A DNA stretch of 64,000 nucleotides from Elusimicrobiota bacterium (lineage in GTDB: Bacteria; Elusimicrobiota; Elusimicrobia; FEN-1173), in NCBI GenBank assembly GCA_016722575.1, contig JADKIY010000002.1:1-64000 (forward strand). Direction: 5' to 3'. This document shows, in pieces, positions 41,657-51,624 of this stretch (within the stretch, counting starts at the first letter, position 1; the number at the start of each line of letters is the position of its first letter). A program made the position numbers and the translations under genes. Under the pieces are notes generated by a model. The model saw only the letters and a list, made by a program, of their open reading frames with translations. It was not told the DNA's origin and did not search any database.

Positions 41657-44600
41657 CTATTCCGGCTGTGAAATTGCCGGAGCGCCCACCGACCTCGGCG
41701 TCTCGTTTTTGGCCGCTTCCACGCGAGCCATAAACCGTTCTTTAAAGGCTTCAATGTGGTAATAGAGGGCCGGAATCATAAAGAGCGTCAAAAAGGTGGA
41801 CATGGTCGCGCCGCCGATGACCGTGAGAGACAGAGGCGCCCAAAGGGAAGCCGACTCGCTTCGGCTCATGGCCATGGGAATAAGATCCACGATGGTCGTG
41901 AGGGAGGTGTTCAGGATCGGCGAAAGCCGCAACCAGCTGGATTTGAGCACCGCCCTCAACAAGGGCGTCCCTTCCGCCCGGGATTGATTGATTTTTTCGA
42001 CCAAAATGATCGCCGCGCTGACCGCAATCCCCCCCAACATAATCACGCCGATGTAAACGCTCATGGTGGCCGAAGTGTGGGTAATCCACAACAACGGAAT
42101 GCTTCCGATGAGAGCCATGGGAATGGTGGCCATGATCATCACGGCCTGGAGGTAGGATTCGAACAAACTCGCCAAGACGATGAAGACGAGACCCACCATG
42201 ATGAAAAAGGCGAAACGAAATTCTCTTTCGTTTTGAACCATGTCCACGTAGTCGCCGCCGATTTGAAAATAATATCCCGTCGGCGCCTCCAACCCCTTCA
42301 TGGTCGACAACGTACGTTTTGCGGCGGTGCTCAACGGCAATTTGTCTCGGTTGGCGCTGACTTGAATGACGCGTTGCTTGTCTTTGCGCCAGACTTCGCT
42401 GGGGGTCAGGGCAAAATTGAATTCCGCCAGTTGGTCGATGGGAATCAAGGTGCCGTCGGGGCCCGTGAGAGTCAGGTAATGCACGTCTTCGAGCGTTTTT
42501 CGGAATTTTTCCTGGTCCCGGGCGATGATTTCGATTTCGGCGTTTTCCGTGTAAAAATACGTCGGGCGCAAGCCGCGGATCCGTGCGTGAAGATCTTCGG
42601 ACACGTCTTTAATGGTTAATCCAAAAAGCGCCGCCCGCTCTTTGTCCACTTTGATTTGGACTTCCGGCTGGCCGGGTTTGTAGCGCAGTTTAATGTCCGT
42701 CAGGCCACGAACGCCCTGGAGCTTTTGCGCAATCCCCGAGGCCATGTCCCGAAGCGTGGTGTATTCCGGGCCGAAGGCGTCAATGAGGAATTCTTTCGAA
42801 CTTTCCGGTTCCGAGAAGTAGACGAAACTATCGAATTGTTGGCCGATGTCCGCCACTTTCGGCCGGAGGTCCGTGATGATGTCCTGAATGGACCGGGAAC
42901 GCTCCGCCCGCGGTCGAAGCGTGACATACACTTTGGACGACCATCCCTCCACCCGCGCCGCGGCGGTTTTGACCACCCCCGCAATTTCCGGCGTGTCGGA
43001 AAGAACTTTCTCCACTTCGCGCACGACTTGGTCGGAGATGTCCAATTTGGCTCCCGCGGGGAGCTCGATAAAAATGATGAATTCGTTTTGCTCCGTGGTT
43101 CCCATAAAATCTTTTTCGAGAACGAAGAGATACATCATCAGGGCTCCGGCCGTGGCAAGGGCCATGACGATGGAAATAATCTTTTGATGGCGGAGGCTCC
43201 AGCCGCACCAATGAACGTAGGTCCGCCGCGGCTGGGCGCGCAGTTTAAGCATTTCCAGGTGCACGGCCGGCCAAAGACGCTCGAACCAGAGAGATTGGAG
43301 CCGGGCCCACCGGCCCAAAGGCGGATTCCCCGGCGCCTTCGGGACGGGTTCGCCGGTCGGGAAAAACCGATTGTTCAAACGGAAGAAAAAGGCGGCGGTC
43401 CGATGGAAGAAGGCCGGGCAATCCGTCCAGAACCGGCGGAGTTTCTCTTGGGTTTCCGGAGCAAGGAACCCATGATGTTTGGGTAAAACAATCCGAGAGG
43501 CCAACAAGGGAATCAGCGTGACGGCCACCAGCAGCGACGCCGCCATTGAAAAAGCGATGGTGTAAGCCAATCCGGAATACAATATTTTTACTTGTTTGTT
43601 GATGAACACAATGGGGAGGAAGACGACGATCGTGGTGAGCGTTCCTCCCACCAAGGAAATGAAAAGTTCTTCGGTGGCTTTGATGGAATCTTCTTCCAGG
43701 TTGCGGGTTCCGTGCAAGGCGGCTTCGCGTTTCTTGTCCAGGATGTTTTCCAAAACGACCGTCGCGCTGTCCACCACGATGCCGATGCCCAACGCCAACG
43801 CCGACAAAGTCATCACGTTGAGCGAGAGGCCGGTGATCCACATGAACGCCAGCGTGATCAGCGCGGCGATGGGGGCGGACAGAAAAACCAGTAACGTGTG
43901 ACGCCATTCTTTTAGGAAGTACCAGATCACGAGCAACGTGAGCAACATGCCGAAGGTCAGGTTGCCGGTGACGTTCTCCATGGCTTCCCGGATGAAAACG
44001 GACTGATCCGTGACGACTTGCAACTGGATGTCGGATCCCAACACATTGTCGCGAACGCGGTTGGCCACTTTCAAAACCCGTTCCGCCACCCGGATCGTGT
44101 TGGAATTGTTTTCCTTTTGCACATAAATCGAGACCGTCGGCTTTTTGTTCAATCGCGCGTAGCTTTGAGCCTCCAGATAGAAGTCTTTGACGTCGGCCAC
44201 GTCTTCCAGTCGAATGGTGGAGCCCTGGGGGCTTCGAAGGATGACCAGTTTTCGAAGATCGTCCATGGTTTGGTATTGGCCCATGGTTCGGATAAAAAAG
44301 GAGCTTCGATCGTCCTCCCGTTTGCCCGTGAGGAGGTTGACGTTGTTTTTCCCGATCGTGTCAATGACCTGGCGGATGGAAAGGCGGTAGGCCTCCAAGC
44401 GCGATTGATCGAATTCGACCAGGATTTTCCGTTCCCGTCCGCCGCCCACTTCCACGTTGGCGACGCCGCTCACCCGCATCAATTGCGGTTTGATGTTGTT
44501 GTCGACCAATTCCCGCAGACGTTCGGGGCTGTATTTGTCGCTGGTCAACGCCAAAATAATAACGGGATAATCGTTTTCGGAATAGTGAGCGACGATGGGT

Positions 44601-44977
44601 TTTTCGATGTCTTTGGGCAGTTTGTTCTTGATTTTGGCCAGGCGCTCTTGAACTTCCAGGGCGGCGAAGCTCAGATCCGTGCCCGGTTCGTACGTCAGCG
44701 TGACCGTGGAACGGTCTTTCCGGGAAACCGACAAAAGATTCCGCAAATGCTGAACGCTGGAAACGGCGTCTTCGGTGATTTTGGTCACGAGGGTTTCAAT
44801 GTCTTCGGGGGGCAACCCGCCGCGCACCCCGATGTAGATGGTCAGGGTGCCCGCGGTGGCGTTGGGCATGAGATCGACGGGAAGTTGGATCCAGGCAAAA
44901 ACGCCCATCAAACAAACGCCGACAAAAAACATCAGCGTGGCGACCGGCCGTCGCACCGCGAAGCGCGGCAAACTCAT
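41657..44977 (-). CDS. RND efflux permease (second of tandem pair)
   Basis: 1,106 residues, within the 1,000-1,100 range of tripartite RND pumps that use proton flux to export substrates. N-terminal helix after RRPVATLMFFVGVCLMG, a periplasmic porter domain (GGLPPEDIETLVTKITEDAV), TM4 with the proton-relay aspartate in LGIGIVVDSATVVLENI, a second porter half and terminal helices (IMLGGIAVSAAIILVEKIN). There is an unusual long cytoplasmic insert in the middle (LDGLPAFFHRT region, about residues 520-590). It lies 4 nt downstream of the first RND gene, and such pairs commonly form heteromeric pumps. No adaptor gene in the operon. Substrate unknown. Confidence 0.9.
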   Translation of the reverse strand: MSLPRFAVRRPVATLMFFVGVCLMGVFAWIQLPVDLMPNATAGTLTIYIGVRGGLPPEDIETLVTKITEDAVSSVQHLRNLLSVSRKDRSTVTLTYEPGTDLSFAALEVQERLAKIKNKLPKDIEKPIVAHYSENDYPVIILALTSDKYSPERLRELVDNNIKPQLMRVSGVANVEVGGGRERKILVEFDQSRLEAYRLSIRQVIDTIGKNNVNLLTGKREDDRSSFFIRTMGQYQTMDDLRKLVILRSPQGSTIRLEDVADVKDFYLEAQSYARLNKKPTVSIYVQKENNSNTIRVAERVLKVANRVRDNVLGSDIQLQVVTDQSVFIREAMENVTGNLTFGMLLTLLVIWYFLKEWRHTLLVFLSAPIAALITLAFMWITGLSLNVMTLSALALGIGIVVDSATVVLENILDKKREAALHGTRNLEEDSIKATEELFISLVGGTLTTIVVFLPIVFINKQVKILYSGLAYTIAFSMAASLLVAVTLIPLLASRIVLPKHHGFLAPETQEKLRRFWTDCPAFFHRTAAFFFRLNNRFFPTGEPVPKAPGNPPLGRWARLQSLWFERLWPAVHLEMLKLRAQPRRTYVHWCGWSLRHQKIISIVMALATAGALMMYLFVLEKDFMGTTEQNEFIIFIELPAGAKLDISDQVVREVEKVLSDTPEIAGVVKTAAARVEGWSSKVYVTLRPRAERSRSIQDIITDLRPKVADIGQQFDSFVYFSEPESSKEFLIDAFGPEYTTLRDMASGIAQKLQGVRGLTDIKLRYKPGQPEVQIKVDKERAALFGLTIKDVSEDLHARIRGLRPTYFYTENAEIEIIARDQEKFRKTLEDVHYLTLTGPDGTLIPIDQLAEFNFALTPSEVWRKDKQRVIQVSANRDKLPLSTAAKRTLSTMKGLEAPTGYYFQIGGDYVDMVQNEREFRFAFFIMVGLVFIVLASLFESYLQAVMIMATIPMALIGSIPLLWITHTSATMSVYIGVIMLGGIAVSAAIILVEKINQSRAEGTPLLRAVLKSSWLRLSPILNTSLTTIVDLIPMAMSRSESASLWAPLSLTVIGGATMSTFLTLFMIPALYYHIEAFKERFMARVEAAKNETPRSVGAPAISQPE

Positions 44978-44981
44978 GGAA

Positions 44982-47900
44982 TCAGGGCTGGGCCGGCGGG
45001 GGTTCCGCGGCCGAGAGGGCGGCGTTTTCGGCGTCGGCGCGTCGCCGACGCCAATCTTCGATGAAGTAATAAATCAGCGGCAACACGAACAAGCTGAGCA
45101 AGACCGAAATCCCCAAGCCGCCGAAGGTCACCACGGCCATCGGGGAGGCCAACTCCGACCCTTCGGAAAGGCCCAAGGCCAACGGGAAGACGGCCAGCAC
45201 CGTCGTCAGGGAAGACATTAAAACGGGGCGCAGACGCGTCGTACAACCGTCCACCACCGCGTCCCACAGGGTCGACCCTTCCCGACGTTTTTGATTCATA
45301 AAATCGATGAGAATAATCCCGTAGTTGACCACGCTGCCGACCAACAAAATCATGCCCAAAATGACCGGGGCGCTGATGGGGGTGCGTGTAAAAAACAAGC
45401 TCAAGGCCACGCCAACCACGGAAAAAGGCACCGTAATCATGATTATGAACGGGTTGCCGAAGGATTCAAATTCGGCGGCCATGATCATGTAGACCAGCAG
45501 GGTGGCGAAGACCATGGCCACCGCCAAGCCGCCAAACGATTCTTTAATGCGCTGGCTTTCACCGGACAGCACCACCTGGTAATCGGACAAGTTGTGATAT
45601 TTTTCCAACAACGCCGTCACGTCTTGGATGACGTCGTTGGTCGATCTTTTCGCGACGTTGGCGGAAACGACGATGGATCGCTGCTGGTCCAGATGTTTTA
45701 TTTCGCTGGGACCGCGGGCCGACACCAACGAGGCGATTTCACTGAGGGGAACCATGACGTTGCCGGGCGCCAGAACGGTGAGACGGCCGATGGAATCAAT
45801 GTCGGCGCGGTCCTCGGGGCGCAGCCGAACGCGAACGTCGACTTCTTGGCCGGCTTCTTTGTAGGTGGTGGCGACGAACCCTTTGATCCCGATCAAAGCC
45901 GTCCGGGCGATCTCGGCCGTGTTGAGGTGGTAGGAGGCCGCTCGCAATTTGTCAATTTCAACGCGGGTCTCGGACGACGGCAAAGCCAAGCTCGTCTTGG
46001 CCCCGAACACGCCGGGGACCGCGGCCACTTCGCGCAAAATATCGTCGGCAATTTTGCGCAGGGTCGTCATGTCGGGCCCCTTGCATTCGATCACGATGGG
46101 GGCCGCCGTTTCAAAAGCGGACGCCAACAGGCTGTCCTGGAGGACGTATTGCACTTCGGCGCCCTGCAGATCCTGCTTCTCGAGAACGCCTTTGAGCGAG
46201 TCGATGTAGTCCTCGGTGGCCACCCGGCGGCGGTCCAGGTTGACGATCGATTGCGATTGGTGATCGCCCAAGGCATCGACGGCCTCCACGTTGTTCGATC
46301 CCACGCTCACCGTGACTTCCCGAAATCCCGAAAGGGATTTCATGACCGCCTCGACTTTTTCCGTCACTTCGTTTGTGATTTCCAGTCGGGTGCCCACCGG
46401 CATTTGGATTTTGAGAATGAACTGACCTTGGTCCACTTTGGGCATGAACACGCGGTCCTGAAATCCCAGCAATCCAAGGCTCAAGAGCGCGCCCACCGTT
46501 ATGCCCGCCACCGTTTTGCTCGGATTCCGCAAAACCCATTCCAGCAATGTCCTGTAGCGGTCCATCAGCCGATGGTAGGCTTCGTCCGAAAATCCGCTGA
46601 GGAACCAACGAACGGCTTTCTGAATTCCCGCGGGCAAACGATCGACGAACGGTTTCTTTGCGGTCTCCGGCGTTTCGGGATCTCCCCCCTCCGGCAACGG
46701 AGCCCCGGAGGATCGGATTCCCAGAAGCGTTTTGATGAAAGCAAAGGAAACCGGGTGGGCCGTCAGCAAGGGGACCAGGGTGATGGAAATAAACACCGAG
46801 GCAAAGGAGGCGCACGTCACGATAAAAAACATGTCGCGAAAGACCAATTGAGCCACGCCTTTGGCAAAGAGCAACGGCAAAAGAACCGCCACGTTGGTCA
46901 AGGAGGACGTGACCATGGACGGGGCGACCTCGTCGGTTCCATCGATGGCGGCGTCGATGCGTCCCTTGCCCAGTTCCAATTGGTGGCGAGCGATGTTTTC
47001 AGCAACGACGATGGAGTTGTCGACCATGTTTCCGATGCCCAGCCCCAAACCGGCCAGGGAAAGCATGTTGATGGAAATCTTTTTGAAAAACATCCCCGTG
47101 AAGGTGATCAGGGTGGAAGCCGGAATGGCCAAGGCGACGATGGCCGCCACCGACCAGCTTTTGAGGAAAAAATACAACACGAAAAAAGCCAAAATGCCGC
47201 CGACAATGCCGTCCGTGGCCACGCCGCTGATGGCGTCTTCGATGAACCGGGATTCATCGTAAACCAATTCGACGTCGACGCCTTTCGGCTTGAGAATCGT
47301 CCGCAATTCCTCCGTGGCGATGCGCACGCGCTGGGCCGTCGTCAACGCGTTGGCGTCGGCTTGTTTTTGAATGGTGATCGAAATGTTTTCGTGCCCGTTG
47401 TAGCGGGAAAAGCTGGTGCGTTCCTTGAACGTGTCTTGCACCGACGACAAATCGCTCAGGTAGCTCAATCGGGCTTCCCGGGGATGGTTTTCACGATCGC
47501 GGCTGTTGCCGTAGCGATCCCGGTCTTCTTCCTCCTGGGGTCGTTCCACCTTAATGACCGTGCGGCCGATTTCCGAAATGTTCTTAAATTCCCCCATGGT
47601 CCGTACGAGGTATTCGTAGAATTTGCCTTGCACCGTTCCGGCGGGGTAGTTTAAATTGGCGTCCTTCAACGAATCCACGATGGACGCGAGGGAGATTCCC
47701 TGGGCTTCCATGCGCGGCCGGTCCACTTCCACCAGGATTTCCCTTTCTTGACCGCCGGAAATGGAGGCGGACGCCACCCCGGTGACTTTTTCCAATCGTT
47801 GTTTAATGACCTGCTTGGCGATTTCCGTCAATCGCGGGATCGGGAGGGACCCGCTGATGGAGTAAATCATCATCGGTTGGGCGAAGGGGTTGATGCGGTT

Positions 47901-48284
47901 GATGATGGGTTCTTCGGCTTCGCTCGGGAGGCGGTCTTTGATTTGGTCGATTTTTTCCCGGGCCGTCAAATGGGAGAATCCCATGTCGGTGCCCCAGTCG
48001 AATTCGAGCGTGACCAGGGAGACGCCCTCCTTGGAGAGCGACCGAACGCGTTTCAGGTTCGGAACGGTTCCGACGGATTCCTCAATGACCTTGGTGATCA
48101 GGTTTTCGATTTCTTCGGGGGCCGCGTTGCCGTAGCGGGTGATGACCAGGAGTTGCGGAAAGGAGATGGACGGAAACAGCTCGCGGGCCGTGAAGAACCA
48201 CGAAATCACGCCCATGAGCGCGACGCCCATGTAGAACATCGTCCCGGTGACGGGACGACGGGCGACGAAACCGGCCATCGTCAT
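44982..48284 (-). CDS. RND efflux permease (first of tandem pair)
   Basis: 1,100 residues with the RND layout: TM1 (VTGTMFYMGVALMGVISWFF), porter domain with YGNAAPEEIENLITKVIEES, TM4 with Asp in GLGIGNMVDNSIVVAENIAR, a second half and C-terminal TM helices (PVILGMILLVGSVVNYGIIL). Start at 48284 is backed by GAGGAGA 7 nt upstream. It contains a charged loop (RPQEEEDRDRYGNSRDREN) at about residues 240-265 not typical of drug pumps. The pair follows a TolC-family gene by 33 nt, so it probably works in a tripartite exporter. MMPL or SecD are excluded by length and motifs. Confidence 0.9.
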   Translation of the reverse strand: MTMAGFVARRPVTGTMFYMGVALMGVISWFFTARELFPSISFPQLLVITRYGNAAPEEIENLITKVIEESVGTVPNLKRVRSLSKEGVSLVTLEFDWGTDMGFSHLTAREKIDQIKDRLPSEAEEPIINRINPFAQPMMIYSISGSLPIPRLTEIAKQVIKQRLEKVTGVASASISGGQEREILVEVDRPRMEAQGISLASIVDSLKDANLNYPAGTVQGKFYEYLVRTMGEFKNISEIGRTVIKVERPQEEEDRDRYGNSRDRENHPREARLSYLSDLSSVQDTFKERTSFSRYNGHENISITIQKQADANALTTAQRVRIATEELRTILKPKGVDVELVYDESRFIEDAISGVATDGIVGGILAFFVLYFFLKSWSVAAIVALAIPASTLITFTGMFFKKISINMLSLAGLGLGIGNMVDNSIVVAENIARHQLELGKGRIDAAIDGTDEVAPSMVTSSLTNVAVLLPLLFAKGVAQLVFRDMFFIVTCASFASVFISITLVPLLTAHPVSFAFIKTLLGIRSSGAPLPEGGDPETPETAKKPFVDRLPAGIQKAVRWFLSGFSDEAYHRLMDRYRTLLEWVLRNPSKTVAGITVGALLSLGLLGFQDRVFMPKVDQGQFILKIQMPVGTRLEITNEVTEKVEAVMKSLSGFREVTVSVGSNNVEAVDALGDHQSQSIVNLDRRRVATEDYIDSLKGVLEKQDLQGAEVQYVLQDSLLASAFETAAPIVIECKGPDMTTLRKIADDILREVAAVPGVFGAKTSLALPSSETRVEIDKLRAASYHLNTAEIARTALIGIKGFVATTYKEAGQEVDVRVRLRPEDRADIDSIGRLTVLAPGNVMVPLSEIASLVSARGPSEIKHLDQQRSIVVSANVAKRSTNDVIQDVTALLEKYHNLSDYQVVLSGESQRIKESFGGLAVAMVFATLLVYMIMAAEFESFGNPFIIMITVPFSVVGVALSLFFTRTPISAPVILGMILLVGSVVNYGIILIDFMNQKRREGSTLWDAVVDGCTTRLRPVLMSSLTTVLAVFPLALGLSEGSELASPMAVVTFGGLGISVLLSLFVLPLIYYFIEDWRRRRADAENAALSAAEPPPAQP

Positions 48285-48317
48285 GCGCGATCTCCTCTCC
48301 CGCGGGTCGGCGGCGGA

Positions 48318-50186
48318 CTAACGAAATTCCGGAATGGACTCCAACGGCATGCCCACGGCGCGTTCCAAGCCGGCCAGGGACACTTGATAGAAGGACAACG
48401 CTTCCTGGTGGCTCGCAACGGCGTCCCCGTAGGCGCTTTCGGCCGCCAGCGACTGGGCGGGCTCAATCAGGTTCATGCGTTCTTTTTGACGGGCGATGTC
48501 CAATTCCTTCTCGCGGTAATCCAATTCCGCTTCCGCGCCTTTGATTTGAATCTTGCCTTTTTGGATGTTGTAGTAGGCCTCCCGAACGTCGATTTCCACG
48601 TTTCGGCGGGCCTGGTTTCGGTCGTTAAAGGCTTTTTGACGCTCGATCTTCGCTTGGAGGTAATCGCTTCCGGTGCGCAGGGCGTCCCAAAGACCGACAC
48701 TGGCGGTGTTGGCGGCGATGTTCGTGGCGGTCGTTTCACCAAAATCGGGAACGGTGTGTTCCCGCGTGCGGGCGCCTTTCACCGTGCTGCCGCCGAAATA
48801 AAGGCTTCCTTGAATGCCGGCGTTCCAGCTGTAGCGCATTTCAAGGGGTTGGTCCTCGAACGCGCCCCCCGCGCGGCCGGAGAAAAACGTGCCATCCACC
48901 ATCAGGAGTTTTTTGGACAAGGCCGATCGCGCGGCGAAATGCTGGGCCGCCGCGGTATACTCGGAAATGAGCAGTTCGGGTCGATGCGACAGTCCCAGTT
49001 GGATGAGGGACTCGGGCGGAACGCTCAATTCCAAGAGCGTGCGGGAATCTTTCGATTCTTTGGGTTCCGGAACCACCTCGGGGAGCGGGTCGCTCGTGTT
49101 CAAGAGGGCGCTCAATTTCAGCCGGGTGATTTCCAGCTCCTTCTCGTCGGAAAGAAGCCGGTAATAGGACTGGCTGTAGAGCGATTCGGCCCCCAGGGCG
49201 TCGGCTTGAGTGATCAACCCCAATTGTTTCTTCTTTCGGGACACTTCAATGATTTTTTCCGTTCGCTGATTGAGCTCGCGGCGCACCCGGAGCGAACGCT
49301 GGGCCTTGATCATATTGAAGTAGGCCCGTCGAATTTCGAAGGTGATGTCGCTCTTCGTTTTCGCCACGTTTTGTTGCGCCACGCGCTTTTGGTAGGTGGC
49401 TTGTCGAAGCGCGTAAACATTTTGACCGCTGTGGAAAAGGGGCATGCCCAATTCCAGTCCCAATTCTTTTCGCTTAAAGCCGACGTCGTCGTCGGGTTTG
49501 GTGGGATCTTGAACCATTTGGCCCGTCGAGAACGTGTATTTCCCCGTCACCGAAGGGAGCAGGTTGCGCATGGATTCAATGTGCCGCGCGGTGGCAAGCT
49601 TCAGTTCGTCTTGGGCGATCCGTAAGGGAGCGTGGTTGGCCAATCCCACTTCCATAAAATCCGAGAGGCCGGGATTGGGCGGAAGGGAGCGCAATCCTTT
49701 CTGCTTAACGGAAGGCGCGTTGCCGGTCAAAGGTTCGGGCGTCAAACCCGGCGGGGCGTCGGCCGCGGATTCCCCCCGTCGAAGTTCCACGGCCAGAAGC
49801 CAGTCTTTTTGGACGATGTTGGAGGTCGCGGCCTCTTTCAGATGAATGGTCACGAATTCCAGCAATTCCGGGTTCCCCCCCGCCAACGGCGTCCGATTGC
49901 CTTTGTAGGTGTACCGAATCTCGTCCACCAGGTCGCTGTAGGTTTTCTCGACGGGCGGCTTGCGCGACAGGGTCGGTTCCAGCATAAAGAGAACCACCGC
50001 CGACTCTTGCTTTGCCTCGCGGTATTTCAACGACCGAGCCGACTGTAAAATGACTTTCGAAAAGCGTCCCGTCGCCTGGACGGTCACCGATTCCAACGTG
50101 TTTTCCTGGCTGGGCTCATCGGCCCGAAGGCACGGGGTCGCCATGAATAGCGCGATCGTGAGTTTCGCCGCTTGGTGAATTTTCAT
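48318..50186 (-). CDS. TolC-family outer-membrane channel with AMIN-like N-terminal domain
   Basis: 622 residues. Sec signal (MKIHQAAKLTIALFMATPCLRA), then about 110 residues of beta-rich sequence (VTVQATGRFSKVILQSARSL ... FVTIHLKEAA) like an AMIN domain, which typically binds peptidoglycan or septal structures. The TolC alpha-helical repeats follow: GLANHAPLRIAQDELKLATA, INR-type hairpins and AEAELDYREKELDIARQKER near the end. Start overlaps the upstream TPR gene by ATGA (50183-50186). TolC proteins usually lack an AMIN domain and are about 450 residues long. It serves as outer-membrane exit duct for the two RND permeases downstream. Confidence 0.88.
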   Translation of the reverse strand: MKIHQAAKLTIALFMATPCLRADEPSQENTLESVTVQATGRFSKVILQSARSLKYREAKQESAVVLFMLEPTLSRKPPVEKTYSDLVDEIRYTYKGNRTPLAGGNPELLEFVTIHLKEAATSNIVQKDWLLAVELRRGESAADAPPGLTPEPLTGNAPSVKQKGLRSLPPNPGLSDFMEVGLANHAPLRIAQDELKLATARHIESMRNLLPSVTGKYTFSTGQMVQDPTKPDDDVGFKRKELGLELGMPLFHSGQNVYALRQATYQKRVAQQNVAKTKSDITFEIRRAYFNMIKAQRSLRVRRELNQRTEKIIEVSRKKKQLGLITQADALGAESLYSQSYYRLLSDEKELEITRLKLSALLNTSDPLPEVVPEPKESKDSRTLLELSVPPESLIQLGLSHRPELLISEYTAAAQHFAARSALSKKLLMVDGTFFSGRAGGAFEDQPLEMRYSWNAGIQGSLYFGGSTVKGARTREHTVPDFGETTATNIAANTASVGLWDALRTGSDYLQAKIERQKAFNDRNQARRNVEIDVREAYYNIQKGKIQIKGAEAELDYREKELDIARQKERMNLIEPAQSLAAESAYGDAVASHQEALSFYQVSLAGLERAVGMPLESIPEFR

Positions 50187-51463
50187 TGTCCGCGAACCTC
50201 CTGCATGGTTTTAACCAGCGCTTGCTTCGCGCGCACGAAATCCGGGTCGACGCGCAGGGCCTCCTGCCATTTCTGGATCGCTTGGTTTTTCATTCCCTGG
50301 GCGTAGGCCGTCAAACCCTCTTTGTAGAGAAGGTCCAATTGTTCCTTTTGGCGCGTTTTCGTCTCCTTGAGCAACGCGTCGGCTTTGGAATCGGTCGGGT
50401 TGCGCGCCAAATACCGCTCCAGGGCTTCGATGGCTTCAACGAATCGGCTCTCCTTCAAATAGCTCACGGCGCGAACAAAATCGTCGGGCGCCCGGGGCCC
50501 TCCGGTGAACCCTCCCGGGGTGGGCCCGCTGCCGCCGGAGCGAATGCGGTCCATGTAATCCCGGGCCAGGGTGTTCGACGGGTCCAAACGCAGGACCTGA
50601 TCCCAGAGCCGGACCGATTCCTTGAAATTACTGGAGGAGTAGGCATCGATGGCTTGGACTTGGAGGTTTTGAATTTGCTCCATTCGTTGGGCCTGCACCT
50701 CCTCTTCGGCCGACTTCAACGCCTTTTTGACGCCTTCTTTGGCCGCTTCGTTGTTGGGTTCCAGCGTCAAAATCTCTTCCCAGTTGGCTTTGGCTTCCGC
50801 GTAACGAGCGTCTTTGTAATTCGTTTTGGCCATTTCCGTTAAAACGCGCAGCCGCTCGTGGCGTTGCTCGTCGGCCAGATTGTGCTTGGCTTTTTCAACT
50901 TTGGCCACGAGATCCAGCCGGTCGGGATTAAAATCCAAAATGCGTTGCCAGTTGTCGGCGGCCTTGAACCAATCGCCATCCATATACGCCAAAACGCCCG
51001 TGGCGTAGTGGTAGTCGGAACTGTCCGGGCGGGCCTTGGCCATGGCCTTTTCGGCTTTGGATCGCAGTTTGACCTTGAGTTCCAGGGCGTCCGGGTGGTC
51101 CGGCACGCGGGAAAGGACGTCCCGAAGGCGTTCGTAGGCGTCAACCAGGTTCCCCTCCTTCAACCGATCCTCAACGTAGAAGATATTCCGCCGTTCCTGC
51201 TCTTTGACCTTTTGAAGCTGAGCGGCACGTTGACGCCGGGCGTTTTTGAGGCCCTTTTGGGCCGAACTGTTTTTGGGGTCCTGGGCGAGAACTTTTTCAA
51301 AGAGGTGAACGGAATCTTCGTAGCGCTCGTCGAAATACGCCTCGAGGGCGTCCTGCATCATTTCGACGGGGGAGGCGGCGGCGTTCAATTTCACGCCGCT
51401 CCAAGGCCCCGCGGTCAATGCCGCCAGGACGATCCAACGGAAATTAGACAAGGTGCGACACAT
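50183..51463 (-). CDS. Periplasmic TPR protein
   Basis: About 426 residues from ATG 51463 (MCRTLSNFRWIVLAALTAGP), preferred because it begins with a signal sequence; an upstream GTG at 51514 would add 17 residues. At least seven TPR-like units follow: ALEAYFDERYEDSVHLFEKV, DYHYATGVLAYMDGDWFKAA, NYKDARYAEAKANWEEILTL, AIDAYSSSNFKESVRLWDQV and YLKESRFVEAIEALERYLAR. A Gly/Pro linker sits in the middle. TPR arrays mediate protein-protein contacts, here likely in envelope complex assembly. It overlaps the TolC-like gene by 4 nt, so translation is probably coupled. Confidence 0.82.
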   Translation of the reverse strand: MCRTLSNFRWIVLAALTAGPWSGVKLNAAASPVEMMQDALEAYFDERYEDSVHLFEKVLAQDPKNSSAQKGLKNARRQRAAQLQKVKEQERRNIFYVEDRLKEGNLVDAYERLRDVLSRVPDHPDALELKVKLRSKAEKAMAKARPDSSDYHYATGVLAYMDGDWFKAADNWQRILDFNPDRLDLVAKVEKAKHNLADEQRHERLRVLTEMAKTNYKDARYAEAKANWEEILTLEPNNEAAKEGVKKALKSAEEEVQAQRMEQIQNLQVQAIDAYSSSNFKESVRLWDQVLRLDPSNTLARDYMDRIRSGGSGPTPGGFTGGPRAPDDFVRAVSYLKESRFVEAIEALERYLARNPTDSKADALLKETKTRQKEQLDLLYKEGLTAYAQGMKNQAIQKWQEALRVDPDFVRAKQALVKTMQEVRGQ

Positions 51464-51624
51464 GGTTGATCGATTCCGCCTTCCCGGAGATTCTCGCGGG
51501 TCGTTGAAGATCACAGAGACCCGCCGCCGATCTTCCGGCCACGGGTCCGCGGGACAGTCCTTAACAAGAATGTAACAACGGTTAAGTTTCCCTCATAAAC
51601 CGTCTTTTGTCAACCCGCCGGATT

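Noticed and set aside
45291..49625. Two long + strand frames opposite the RND and TolC genes
   Set aside because: The minus strand encodes clear RND and TolC proteins; + strand products are His/Gln/Arg-rich shadows.
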